A DNA stretch of 64,000 nt. Origin: Halorussus rarus. GTDB lineage: Archaea; Halobacteriota; Halobacteria; Halobacteriales; Haladaptataceae. The notes under the pieces are model-generated. The model was not told the DNA's origin, did not search any database, and saw only the letters and a list, made by a program, of their open reading frames with translations. Location of the stretch: positions 310,001 to 374,000 of the forward strand of contig NZ_QPMJ01000003.1 in assembly GCF_003369835.1 (NCBI RefSeq), written 5' to 3'. Below are positions 9,311-17,529 of the stretch, piece after piece; position 1 is the stretch's first letter, and each line of letters begins with the position of its first letter. The position numbers were made by a program, and so were the translations under genes.

Positions 9311-9550
9311 ATGGGTGACCGACCTACCCTGCCCGTGCCGACGACCGCGTGGCCCCGCGTGTTCCTGACCGGCACGGCGCTCAGCATCGGACTCGTGGCG
9401 AGCATTCGGGGAGCGTCTTCGGGGCTCTCGCGGTCCTCGGAACTGCTGACTGCCGTCCTCGTCGTCGGTCTCTACACGGCTCTCAGCGTGTTCTACTACG
9501 CGACCGCGAGCCGCGAGCCTCCTCGCGTCCGCCCGACGGACGAGCTCTGA
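9311..9550 (+). CDS. Small two-helix membrane protein
   Basis: A 79-aa protein with two predicted transmembrane helices (VFLTGTALSIGLVASI and LLTAVLVVGLYTALSVFYYA) and a short charged tail. The context is a TATA-like CTATAG about 30 nt before the ATG, which suits a leaderless transcript. I do not recognise the family. It is convergent with the SDR gene. Confidence 0.65.
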   Translation: MGDRPTLPVPTTAWPRVFLTGTALSIGLVASIRGASSGLSRSSELLTAVLVVGLYTALSVFYYATASREPPRVRPTDEL

Positions 9551-9610
9551 GACGTCGGTTGACCGTCTCGTCCGCCGCGGACCCGCCGCTCGTTTCGCGC
9601 TCGCTCGCGC

Positions 9611-10588
9611 TCAGTCCGCGGTCGCCGGCCGCCGGAGCTCGTAGGTCACGCCGGTCAGCTCCTCGGAGACCTCCCAGAGCTGCTCGGCCCGGTGGCGGTC
9701 GTAGGAGGCGTCGCTCGACTGCTGGACCGCGGGCTCGCCGCGCATGTTCATGAACCCGCCGGGGCCGACGTACTCCCCGCCCTCGACGCTCGGGGCGGTG
9801 GCGGCGTACAGCATCGGCAGCGCGCCCCGCTCGGCCGACTGGGCGAGCACGGCGTTCGCGGCCTTCATCGCCCAGAGCCGGAGCGTCGACCCCCGCATCT
9901 CGGGGCCGCGGCGCTGGAGGTCGGTGGCGGCGTAGCCCGGGTGGCACGCCGCGCTGACGACGTCGGCGTTCGCGTCGTCGAGCCGGCGCTGGAGCTCGTA
10001 GGCGAACAGCACGTTCGCCAGCTTGCTCTGGGCGTAGGCGTCCCACTCGTCGTACGATTCCTCGTGCTGGAGGTCCTCGAAGTCGATGTCGCCGCTCTCG
10101 TGGACGCCGCTGCTCTGGGTCACGACCCGGGTCTCGCCGGCCGTCCCGCCCAGCCGGTCGAGCAGCAGGCCGGTCAGCGCGAAGTGACCGAGGTGGTTGA
10201 CGCCGAACTGCATCTCGAAGCCGTCGGCGGTCTCCCGACGGGGGATGGCCATCACGCCCGCGTTGTTGCAGAGGACGTGGAGCTCGTCGTGGGCGTCCCG
10301 GAACCCGTCGACGAACGACCGGACCGACGAGAGGTCCGCGAGGTCGAGGTGGGCGACTTCGAGCGACCCGCGGTGGGCGCCCCCGTTGTCCTCGGTCCGG
10401 ATGCGCCGCTTCGCGTCCTCGCCCCGGTCCTCGCTCCGACAGGCCATGACGACGTGGGCGCCCCGCCGGGCGAACGCGCGGGTCGCCTCGTAACCGAGGC
10501 CGCTGTTCGCGCCCGTGACGACCACGGTCCGGTCGTCCATCTCGGGCATCTGGTCTGCGGTCCAGTCGCCGCGGCGGTGTCCAGCCAT
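9611..10588 (-). CDS. Short-chain dehydrogenase/reductase (retinol dehydrogenase/WW-oxidoreductase-like)
   Basis: A 325-aa classical SDR oxidoreductase. VVTGANSGLGYE near residue 23 is the TGxxxGxG dinucleotide site, CNNAGVM is the NNAG motif, and SS with YAQSK gives the catalytic Ser-Tyr-Lys. The long C-terminal part resembles the retinol dehydrogenase/protochlorophyllide reductase branch, which prefers NADP(H). The ATG at 10588 was selected because the Rossmann fold starts about 20 residues after it. The substrate is unknown. Confidence 0.85.
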   Translation of the reverse strand: MAGHRRGDWTADQMPEMDDRTVVVTGANSGLGYEATRAFARRGAHVVMACRSEDRGEDAKRRIRTEDNGGAHRGSLEVAHLDLADLSSVRSFVDGFRDAHDELHVLCNNAGVMAIPRRETADGFEMQFGVNHLGHFALTGLLLDRLGGTAGETRVVTQSSGVHESGDIDFEDLQHEESYDEWDAYAQSKLANVLFAYELQRRLDDANADVVSAACHPGYAATDLQRRGPEMRGSTLRLWAMKAANAVLAQSAERGALPMLYAATAPSVEGGEYVGPGGFMNMRGEPAVQQSSDASYDRHRAEQLWEVSEELTGVTYELRRPATAD

Positions 10589-10751
10589 GCACCGGCGTAC
10601 GGGGGCGAGACACTGAAACCCATCGCCGCCGGCGTGACGCGCCGGCACCGCTCCCGTCGTTCGATCGCTCCTCGCTGCCCGACTACGACTCCGTTTCCGT
10701 CGTTCACCCGTCATCCTGACCGCCTCTCCGCCTCCGCCCCTCCGGCGGCGC

Positions 10752-10901
10752 CTACCCGTCGCCCCGCGCCACCACGAAGCCGCGGCACTTCGGGCACACC
10801 ACGACCGACCGCTCCTCGAACGTCGCGCCGCAGAGCGTGCAGACGTACTCCCCGTTCTCCCGCGGTCGCCGTCGCTTCGCGAGCCGACTGATGATTCTCA
10901 C
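10752..10901 (-). CDS. Small CPxCG-type zinc-ribbon protein (GTG start)
   Basis: A 49-aa protein starting with GTG at 10901. It has a basic N-terminus (SRLAKRRRPRE) and two CxxC knuckles: CTLC at residues 21-24 and CPKC at 36-39. This is the layout of the haloarchaeal zinc-finger micro-proteins, several of which affect growth, motility or biofilm in Haloferax. The same frame stays open far upstream on the complement of another gene, but that extension is not protein-like. It is divergent from the ParB/RHH-like gene at 11037. Target unknown. Confidence 0.75.
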   Translation of the reverse strand: MRIISRLAKRRRPRENGEYVCTLCGATFEERSVVVCPKCRGFVVARGDG

Positions 10902-11036
10902 GGTGGAACGACGCGACCGACGGAGAAAGGGATTTTCGACCCCGGCTGACCTGTCAGCCGGCTGGCCGCTCCCGGACGGAGGCGACCATTGTTCCGAACC
11001 GCGGATTTTTGCCCGCCGAGGACCACCCTCAGACCG

Positions 11037-11705
11037 ATGAGCGAAGAGTCGGGCGAGGAGGGACCGCCGACCGACCGCGAGTCGCCGGTCGGCCAGCCGG
11101 TCGTCCGCGGCGACGAGACCGTCACCGGGCGCGACGCCGAGCGGGCCAAGGCGTTCGACCCGTCGGACCCCGAGAGCCTCGCGGCGGCGGCCGAGACCGT
11201 CGCCAGGTTCGCCGAGAACACCGCCGGCGGCGAGGACAACGTGTACATGCTCCGGGGCGCGGCCGCCTGCGCCGCGCTGGTCCGCGGCGAGGGCTCGTAC
11301 AAGGCCGCGGCCGAGCGCGCCGGCGGCGAGGTGACCGTCGCGTTCATCCGGAAGTGGGCCCGGGTCCACGACCTGCCCCAGTCCATCCGGCGGTACGTCG
11401 CCATGGGCCACGTCGCGCCGACCGCGGCCAAGCACATCGCCCGGGTCGGCGGCGAGGACCGGTTCCGGCTGGCGTGGGCCGTGCTCGACGGCGACCTGAC
11501 GGTCCGGGAGGTCCGGTCGGTCGCCAGCGCGGTCAACGGCGGCACCCCGGTCGAGGAGGCGCTGGCCGACCACGGCGTCACGCCGGGCGAACTCACGCTG
11601 CGGCTGCCGGCCGACACCTACCGGGAGCTCCGCCGGACCGCGGCGATGGAGGGCAAGGACCCCGACGAGGTCGTCGCCGAGGCGCTCGACGAGCACCTGC
11701 CGTGA
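11037..11705 (+). CDS. ParB-HTH-like protein with C-terminal ribbon-helix-helix-like segment
   Basis: A 222-aa acidic protein, apparently haloarchaeal. Residues about 90-165 (from GSYKAAAERAGG through DLTVREVRSVAS) resemble the helix-turn-helix core of ParB/KorB proteins: a DNA-binding helix pair, a 'GHVAPTAAKHIARV' helix like the ParB GHARALL segment, and a closing VREV motif. The last ~40 residues (LTLRLPADTYRELRR onward) look like a ribbon-helix-helix dimer module. No ParB CTPase N-terminal domain is present. A DNA-binding regulator is the likely role. It is a lone gene, facing the M20 peptidase gene across a 13-bp gap. Confidence 0.75.
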   Translation: MSEESGEEGPPTDRESPVGQPVVRGDETVTGRDAERAKAFDPSDPESLAAAAETVARFAENTAGGEDNVYMLRGAAACAALVRGEGSYKAAAERAGGEVTVAFIRKWARVHDLPQSIRRYVAMGHVAPTAAKHIARVGGEDRFRLAWAVLDGDLTVREVRSVASAVNGGTPVEEALADHGVTPGELTLRLPADTYRELRRTAAMEGKDPDEVVAEALDEHLP

Positions 11706-11718
11706 GCAGCGACGGGAC

Positions 11719-13002
11719 CTATTCTGCGCGCAGGAACTCTGCCGCGGCGTCCGCGAGTACCTGTCCCGCGGTCAGCACCGCCGACCACCCCACCGTCTCG
11801 TCGGGGAAGTGGGCCTGCTCGATGCTCCCCGGCCCGAACATCACCGTCGGGACGCCGGCCTCGATGTACCACCGGGCGTCGGCGCCGTAGGTCGCGCCCC
11901 GGGGCTCGGCGTCGTCGAGGTCGTTGGCCGCCATCGCGCGCTGGACCGCCCCGACGACCGGCTCGTCGGGGTCGATTTCGGAGGGCTCGAACTGCACGGA
12001 GAAGCGCTCGAACTCCGGCGGATGGTCGGCCAGCCAGTCGTCCGCGGCGACGAGTCCGGCGAGGCGTTCCTCGAAGGCCGCCTCGACCTCGGCGACGGTC
12101 TCGCCCGGCGCGACACCGATGCGGAGCTCCGCGGCGAGTTCTGCCGGCACCGACGACGCCCAGTCGCCGGCCTCGACCCGGCCGACCACCACGGGCCACG
12201 GCACCGGGAACGCCTCGTAGAGGGGATGGGCGACGGTCTCGCAGCGCTCGGCTTCGAGGTCCCGGAAAGTCCGACGGATCTCCTCGAAGTACGGGAGGAC
12301 GTCCACCCCGCGCCATCGGGTCGCGGCGTGGGCCGACCGGCCCTCGATGCGGAGGCGCTTCATCAGGCTCCCCTCGGAGGCGACGACTGGCCGGAGGTCG
12401 GTCGGCTCGGCGATGATCGCGGCGTCGCGCTCGAACGGGTAGGGGTTCGAGAGCGCGGCCGCCGCGGCGCCGATACCGCCCTCCTCCTCGCCGGCGACGC
12501 TCTCGACGACGAGGCGGCCGTCGAGGTCGACGGGTGCCGATTCCGCGAGGTGCTTCGCCGCGAAGACGCAGGCCGCGAGGCCGCACTTCATGTCGGCGGC
12601 GCCGCGGGCGGTGAGGGTCTCGGTGCCGTCCGCTCCCTCCTCGTCGCGCCAGGTCGGCTCGAAGGGGTCGCTCGACCACGACTCGCCGGCGGCCGGGACC
12701 ACGTCGACGTGGCCGTTCAGCACCAGCGTCGGCCCGGCGTCGGGGTTCCCGAATTCGAGGACGCCGCCGACGCTGGGCCGGCCCTCGACCGGAATCGCGT
12801 CGGTGTCGTCGGGGAACGACGGGTGGGCGGCCAGTTCGGCGGCGTCGGCGGTCCACTCGTAGGTCTCGAAGCCCAGGTCGTCGAGTTTCTCTCGGACGAA
12901 TGCCTGGGCGGGGGCCTCGTTCCCGCCGGTGGTGTCGTATCGGAGGAGCGTCGCGGCGAACTCCCGGAGGTCGGGGCCGCGCTCGCTGGCGAAGTCGTCC
13001 AT
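11719..13002 (-). CDS. M20 family metallopeptidase (ArgE/DapE/Acy1 type)
   Basis: A 427-aa di-zinc amidohydrolase. GHVDVVP gives His98 and Asp100. GAADMKCG gives the bridging Asp137. AGEEEGG gives the catalytic Glu172 and metal ligand Glu173. A dimerisation lid domain follows at about residues 205-315. Members remove N-acyl groups (acetylornithine, succinyl-diaminopimelate) or act as carboxypeptidases. ArgE/DapE-like annotation is safe, but a specific substrate is not. A single gene, convergent with the ParB/RHH-like gene. Confidence 0.87.
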   Translation of the reverse strand: MDDFASERGPDLREFAATLLRYDTTGGNEAPAQAFVREKLDDLGFETYEWTADAAELAAHPSFPDDTDAIPVEGRPSVGGVLEFGNPDAGPTLVLNGHVDVVPAAGESWSSDPFEPTWRDEEGADGTETLTARGAADMKCGLAACVFAAKHLAESAPVDLDGRLVVESVAGEEEGGIGAAAAALSNPYPFERDAAIIAEPTDLRPVVASEGSLMKRLRIEGRSAHAATRWRGVDVLPYFEEIRRTFRDLEAERCETVAHPLYEAFPVPWPVVVGRVEAGDWASSVPAELAAELRIGVAPGETVAEVEAAFEERLAGLVAADDWLADHPPEFERFSVQFEPSEIDPDEPVVGAVQRAMAANDLDDAEPRGATYGADARWYIEAGVPTVMFGPGSIEQAHFPDETVGWSAVLTAGQVLADAAAEFLRAE

Positions 13003-13140
13003 AGTCGTGTCGAGTGAGGAGGCTGGGGGTAAAGGTTCCGACGCGCGTCTGTAGACTCGTTTCCTACCTCCAGCTACGAATGGAAGCGACCTCCCTGTGA
13101 ATGGTAAATGTTTAACCCTACCGGACGCAAGACCGGTTGA

Positions 13141-13214
<74 letters not shown>

Positions 13215-13277
13215 TTTCTGTGACGACCGAGGATGAGGGTACTAGTGTTCTAACAGCCTCTCTGAACTATCAGCACC

Positions 13278-13575
13278 GCTAGCTACTGCCGTCACCTGTG
13301 TACAGCACCGCACAGCCCCGCACCGCGACAGCCTCACCCCTCCCCAGCCTCCTCCTTCGCTTCGCTCAGTCGTTCCTCGCGCGATTCGGCGCGGCCACTG
13401 ACGGGCCGCCGGCAGACAATCGTGTCTGCCGGGCTGTTGCGAATCGGAGATTCGCCACATCCCGAAAATCTCCGATTTTCGGAGACGTCCGTTCGCTTCG
13501 CTCACGACGACCGCGCCAGCGCGCGCCAGTTCCCAAGTTGGAATCCCGCGAGAACGAACCTCGATTTCCCGTCTG
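13278..13575 (+). repeat. Interspersed repeat family A, copy 1
   Basis: Begins GCTAGCTACTGCCGTCACCT and shares blocks with the elements at 19357-19560 (same strand) and 59055-59290 (opposite strand): an ACCGCACCGCG-like block, CCTCAC(G/C)CCTCCCCA, GCGCGnTTnGGCGCG, and GCGCCAGCGCnCGCC. No ORF with protein-like composition is present. This copy is the most diverged and fills the gap between tRNA-Lys and the gene ending at 13605. Confidence 0.75.
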
Positions 13576-13604
13576 TCGATACACTCCGAAAGCGAACGCC
13601 TCGC

Positions 13605-14192
13605 TCAGACGTCCTCGAAGTCGCTGTTCACCTCGCCGTCGCGGTCGAGGTCGATGATGGCGTCGAACAGCCCCATGAACTTCTCGACGTGCTCCTCGTC
13701 GTGGACGCCCTTCGAGAGGTGGAAGAGGCCGACCGCGTCGTGTTCGCGCAGCAGGCCCAGAATCTGGCGGATCGCGTCGCGGACCCGCGACTCGTCGGCG
13801 TAGTAGGCCATCTCGGTGATGGAGTCGAGGCTGATGCGGCGCTTGCCCTCCGTGTTCTCCAGGAACCGCCGGGTGACCTCCAGCACGCCCTCGAGGTCGT
13901 CGGGCGAGGAGACGTAGTGGACGTTGTCGGTGCTCCGGCGGGAGTAGCCCCGCTCGATGCTCAGCGTGTCGAGGATCTCGGCCTTGCTCTCGTCGACGTC
14001 GTAGTGGTCGAGCTTCTGCTTGACCTCCCGGGCGGTGGTTCGGGTCGAGATGACGAGGAAGCGGTCTGTGTCGGTCTTGAGGAAGTCGGTGTCGATGCGG
14101 TCGGTCTCGCCGGTGCTCGGATGCAGGAGGAGGACGCCAGTGCCACCGGGAATCGCGTCGGGCGTGTTCTCGATGGCGAGTCGATAATCCAT
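13605..14192 (-). CDS. Degenerate RecA/KaiC-fold protein (haloarchaeal HTR-like)
   Basis: A 195-aa protein with the strand-helix pattern of KaiC/RadA-type ATPases, but where the P-loop should be it has PGGTGVLLLHPSTGETDR, with no GKT/S. SLDSITEMAYYAD sits where Walker B would be, without the usual acidic cluster. It is related to proteins annotated 'HTR-like' in halobacteria. ATP hydrolysis is therefore unlikely, and a structural or signalling role is more plausible. The ATG at 14192 follows a TATA-like stretch about 25 nt upstream. Acidic C-terminus. Confidence 0.72.
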   Translation of the reverse strand: MDYRLAIENTPDAIPGGTGVLLLHPSTGETDRIDTDFLKTDTDRFLVISTRTTAREVKQKLDHYDVDESKAEILDTLSIERGYSRRSTDNVHYVSSPDDLEGVLEVTRRFLENTEGKRRISLDSITEMAYYADESRVRDAIRQILGLLREHDAVGLFHLSKGVHDEEHVEKFMGLFDAIIDLDRDGEVNSDFEDV

Positions 14193-14283
14193 ACCATCTG
14201 GTATTACGTGGCGGCGACTTAAGACTGCGGGTCAGGCGGTCGCGTCCGGACGCCGCACCCGGGTCCGCCGGCGAAGGGTCGAC

Positions 14284-14724
14284 TCAGAACACGCTGTCGG
14301 CGGTGGCCGCGCCGACCACGCTGAACACCGCGCCGACGCTGATGGCCCGGAGGGTGACGGTCACGGTCTCCATCGACGCCTCGCCGGCGACGAACGTGTC
14401 GCCGAGGAACGTGCCGGGCGCGCCGAACGCCACCGCGAGTATCGCCACCGACCCGAACGAGACCAGCATCAGCGAGACGAATCGCGAGGGGACGCCGGCC
14501 ACCTCGGCCTCCCGGTCGGGGTCGCGGTCGTCGTCGGCCTTGTAGAGCGCCCCGTACCCGATGAGAAAGACGATGAGCACCGTGGCGACCGTCTGGAACC
14601 ACGTCATGTCCCGGGCCAGACTCCACACCTCCTCGGTGACGACGAACGGCCCCGCCAGCAGGAAGCCGCCGACGATCTGCTGGGCGGAGTCCGCCAGCGC
14701 GAAGCGCTTCTTCGATCCGACCAT
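14284..14724 (-). CDS. DUF2391-type integral membrane protein
   Basis: A 146-aa protein with about four hydrophobic helices separated by an acidic loop (KADDDRDPDREAE). It resembles the DUF2391/TIGR02587 membrane family, whose function is unknown. The ATG at 14724 is followed by a basic stretch (SKKRF), and a TTAAAAGG TATA-like motif lies about 25 nt upstream, supporting a leaderless start. No operon partner: the next gene is divergent. Confidence 0.75.
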   Translation of the reverse strand: MVGSKKRFALADSAQQIVGGFLLAGPFVVTEEVWSLARDMTWFQTVATVLIVFLIGYGALYKADDDRDPDREAEVAGVPSRFVSLMLVSFGSVAILAVAFGAPGTFLGDTFVAGEASMETVTVTLRAISVGAVFSVVGAATADSVF

Positions 14725-14860
14725 ACGCGACCTGATACACCGTGCCGTTAAAAGGCTCCTGCCTGACCCGGGTCCAGCCGGACCCCGACTCACACCGCCC
14801 AGCCCTCCATCTCCGACCCGTTCCGAACCCGTTTTGTCGGTGGCACGTCTTCCTTCCGGC

Positions 14861-15541
14861 ATGAGCGTCCGCGAGGAGTTCGACGAGTGGGCGGCCGACG
14901 GCCGCGACAGGGGAATGGAGGACCGCCACTGGCACACCGGGAAGTACGTGCTGGCCCGGATGCCGGTCGAGGCGGGCGACACCGTGCTGGACCTGGGGAC
15001 CGGCAGCGGCTACGCGGTCCGGGCGCTCCGGGACACCCAGCGCGCCGGCCGGGCCTACGGCCTCGACGGCTCTCCCGAGATGGCGCGCAACGCCCGGGGG
15101 TACTCCGACGACCCGCAGGTCGGCTTCCTCGTCGGCGACTTCGACCACCTGCCGTTCGCCGACGACAGCGTCGACCACGTCTTCACGATGGAGGCATTCT
15201 ACTACGCGAACGACCCTCACGAGACCCTGGCGGAGGTCGCCCGCGTCCTCCGGCCCGGCGGCACGTTCTACTGCGGCGTGAACTACTACGAGGAGAACGT
15301 CTACTCTCACGAGTGGCAGGAGTTCATCGACGTGGAGATGACCCGCTGGTCGGCCGCCGAGTACCGCGAGGCGTTCCGCGAGGCGGGCCTGCACGTCGCC
15401 GAGCAGGACAACGTCCCCGACCGCGACACCGAGATCCCCGACGAGAGCGCGTTCCCGACCGACGACTGGGAGAGCCGGGAGGCGATGGTCGAGCGCTACC
15501 GGGAGCTCGGGACGCTGCTGACGGTCGGCGTCGCGCCCTGA
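14861..15541 (+). CDS. Class I SAM-dependent methyltransferase
   Basis: A 226-aa methyltransferase. Motif I is VLDLGTGSGY around residues 41-50, motif II ends in the acidic GLDGSP, motif III is GDFDHLPFADDSVDHV, and RVLRPGG closes the core. It transfers a methyl group from S-adenosylmethionine. The UbiE/Methyltransf_11 subtype usually acts on small molecules, but the acceptor is unknown. The start ATG at 14861 begins the acidic protein segment, and the frame upstream is Arg/Pro-rich. Confidence 0.87.
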   Translation: MSVREEFDEWAADGRDRGMEDRHWHTGKYVLARMPVEAGDTVLDLGTGSGYAVRALRDTQRAGRAYGLDGSPEMARNARGYSDDPQVGFLVGDFDHLPFADDSVDHVFTMEAFYYANDPHETLAEVARVLRPGGTFYCGVNYYEENVYSHEWQEFIDVEMTRWSAAEYREAFREAGLHVAEQDNVPDRDTEIPDESAFPTDDWESREAMVERYRELGTLLTVGVAP

Positions 15542-15686
15542 GCCGCGGTCGCCGGTCCGGCTCCCGACGCGCCCCATCGCGGCGAACATGCGCGTCGCGT
15601 AGCTCCGAACATATTCGTCCGGGCCGCGCTCTCCCCTTCGCTTGCAGGCGAAATACCTATTTCACCGCGTCGCCAGGCCCAGAGTA

Positions 15687-16811
15687 ATGGGTCACTGGTC
15701 GCGTCTCGTCTCGACGCTCGGTGGGGACCGCGTCGTCGCCGGGTGGGGTGGACTGTACGTTCTTCTCGCTACCGCGCGAGCCGGCTTCATCGTCGCCACG
15801 GGTCGGCCGATAGTCGCCGCTATCGTCGACTTCGTGCTGGTCGCCGGTCCGGGAGCCGTCATGCTGTACGGGGGACTCCGACTCTCCCGGTCGGACCTCG
15901 ATCCGGAGACCTACCCCCGGGTCGTGGCCTGGTGTCTCGCCGGCTTCGTCGTGACTCTCGGCATCATCGAACTGCTCAATCTCGAACCCGGCGTCACCAT
16001 CGCCTACCCGCGATGGTCGTTCACGCTGGGCGCGGCCGTCGGGACCGCGGCCGGCTTCGGTATCGGCGTGAACGACGCCCGCGCGGTCACCCGGGCGAAG
16101 GAGATAGAGCGCCGTAACCGGGAACTGGAGCGCCAGAACGGTCGACTAGAGAGCTTCGCCCGGATGGTCGCCCACGAGCTCCGGAGCCCGTTGACCGTCG
16201 CGAAGATCTACCTCGACGGGGCCGCGAAGGGCGACGCCGACGCGGCGGCGCAGGTCGAGAGCGCCCTGGACCGCATCGAGGAGATGATCGAGGTCGTGCT
16301 GGTCACCGCCCGGGGCAGCGACGCCAACATCGACGCCGACCCCGTGTCGGTCGCCGACGTCGCGGCCGAAGCGTGGGCGCCCCTCGACTTCCCCCGCGCC
16401 GACCTCGTCGTCGAGACCGACCGGACGGTTCTGGCCGACCCGATTCACGTCCGCCACCTGCTGGAGAACCTGTTCCGCAATTCGGTGGAGCACGGCTCGA
16501 CGAGCCACCGTCCGCGCGACGGTGACGTCGACGCGTCCGACGCGGGCGTGACGGTCCGCGTCGGCTCGCTGCCCGGCGGATTCTACGTCCAGGACGACGG
16601 TCCCGGCATCCCCGAAGACGAGCGCGACGCCGTGTTCGAGGCCGGCCACACCACCGACGACGACGGGATCGGCCTGGGACTCACCTTCGTCTCGCAGCTC
16701 GTCGACGCGTACGGCTGGGACTGTGACATCACCGAGGGCGAGTCCGGCGGGGCGCGCTTCGAGTTCACGAACGTCGACACGGTTTCGGCCGAGCGGCCGA
16801 AGACGCACTGA
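15687..16811 (+). CDS. Membrane-bound sensor histidine kinase
   Basis: A 374-aa kinase. Four hydrophobic helices occupy about residues 17-127, a short coiled linker (ERRNRELERQ) follows, then a HisKA domain with His163 in VAHELRSPLT. The ATPase domain carries the N-box NLFRNSVEHG, the G1 box DDGPGIPEDE and the G2 box GIGLGL. There is no PAS, GAF or receiver domain, and no response regulator gene lies nearby, so it is an orphan kinase. AATACCTATTTCA about 35 nt upstream is a good TATA box. The signal may be sensed within the membrane. Confidence 0.9.
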   Translation: MGHWSRLVSTLGGDRVVAGWGGLYVLLATARAGFIVATGRPIVAAIVDFVLVAGPGAVMLYGGLRLSRSDLDPETYPRVVAWCLAGFVVTLGIIELLNLEPGVTIAYPRWSFTLGAAVGTAAGFGIGVNDARAVTRAKEIERRNRELERQNGRLESFARMVAHELRSPLTVAKIYLDGAAKGDADAAAQVESALDRIEEMIEVVLVTARGSDANIDADPVSVADVAAEAWAPLDFPRADLVVETDRTVLADPIHVRHLLENLFRNSVEHGSTSHRPRDGDVDASDAGVTVRVGSLPGGFYVQDDGPGIPEDERDAVFEAGHTTDDDGIGLGLTFVSQLVDAYGWDCDITEGESGGARFEFTNVDTVSAERPKTH

Positions 16812-16881
16812 CGCCGGTCGGTCTCCCGACGATTGCTGCCGCGGGGCGGACCCGCTCGCTCCGCTTCCTCACTTTCGGATT

Positions 16882-17460
16882 CTACTCCTCGGCCTGTCGC
16901 GCAAAGGTGTAGAACTCGTCGTTCGGGCGCATGTCCGCCATCGCGGCCATCCGGTTGCTCAGGTTGAAGAACGCGGTCACGCTGCCGACGTCCCAGATCT
17001 CCTCGTCGGTGAGGCCGACCTCGCGGAGCGCGCCCAAGTCGGCCCCGGTCACGCGAGCCGGCTCCTCCGTGAGCTTCACCGCGAAGTCGAGCATCGCTCG
17101 CCGGCGCTCCGAGAGGTCGGCCGCGCGGTGGTTGGTCGCGAGCTGGTCGGCCAGCTTGGGGCGCTCGCTGTAGAACCGACAGAGCGCGCCGTGGGCGACC
17201 ACGCAGTAGAGGCAGTCGTTCGCACCGCTGACCGCGACGACGATCATCTCGACCTCCTCGCGGTCGAGCGGCGTGTCCTCGACCAGCGCGTCGTGGTACC
17301 GGAAGAACGGCCGGAAGTGGCTCGGCTTGTAGCCGAACGCCCGGAAGACGTTGGGCGCGAAGCCGGCGCGCTCGGTCTCCTCCTCGATGCGCTCCCGGAG
17401 GTCGTCGGGCAGGTCCTCGGCGTCCGGGACCGGGAACTCGGTCATCGGTTCCTCGGGCAT
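16882..17460 (-). CDS. AhpD/carboxymuconolactone decarboxylase-like peroxidase-related protein
   Basis: A 192-aa all-helical protein of the alkylhydroperoxidase D-like group. The redox motif is CLYCVVAHG, a CxxC with the downstream histidine typical of AhpD. The size and the N-terminal segment (PNVFRAFGYKPSHF) fit 'uncharacterised peroxidase-related' proteins (TIGR01926-like). It probably reduces peroxides or protects against oxidants, but no partner reductase is adjacent. A second ATG at 17445 is a possible start. Confidence 0.82.
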   Translation of the reverse strand: MPEEPMTEFPVPDAEDLPDDLRERIEEETERAGFAPNVFRAFGYKPSHFRPFFRYHDALVEDTPLDREEVEMIVVAVSGANDCLYCVVAHGALCRFYSERPKLADQLATNHRAADLSERRRAMLDFAVKLTEEPARVTGADLGALREVGLTDEEIWDVGSVTAFFNLSNRMAAMADMRPNDEFYTFARQAEE

Positions 17461-17529
17461 GCGACCCCCTTCGTCAGGTTCGCCCTTGAGTCTTGACGCG
17501 GGACGGCGTCGGCGACTCGCTCGCGGCGC

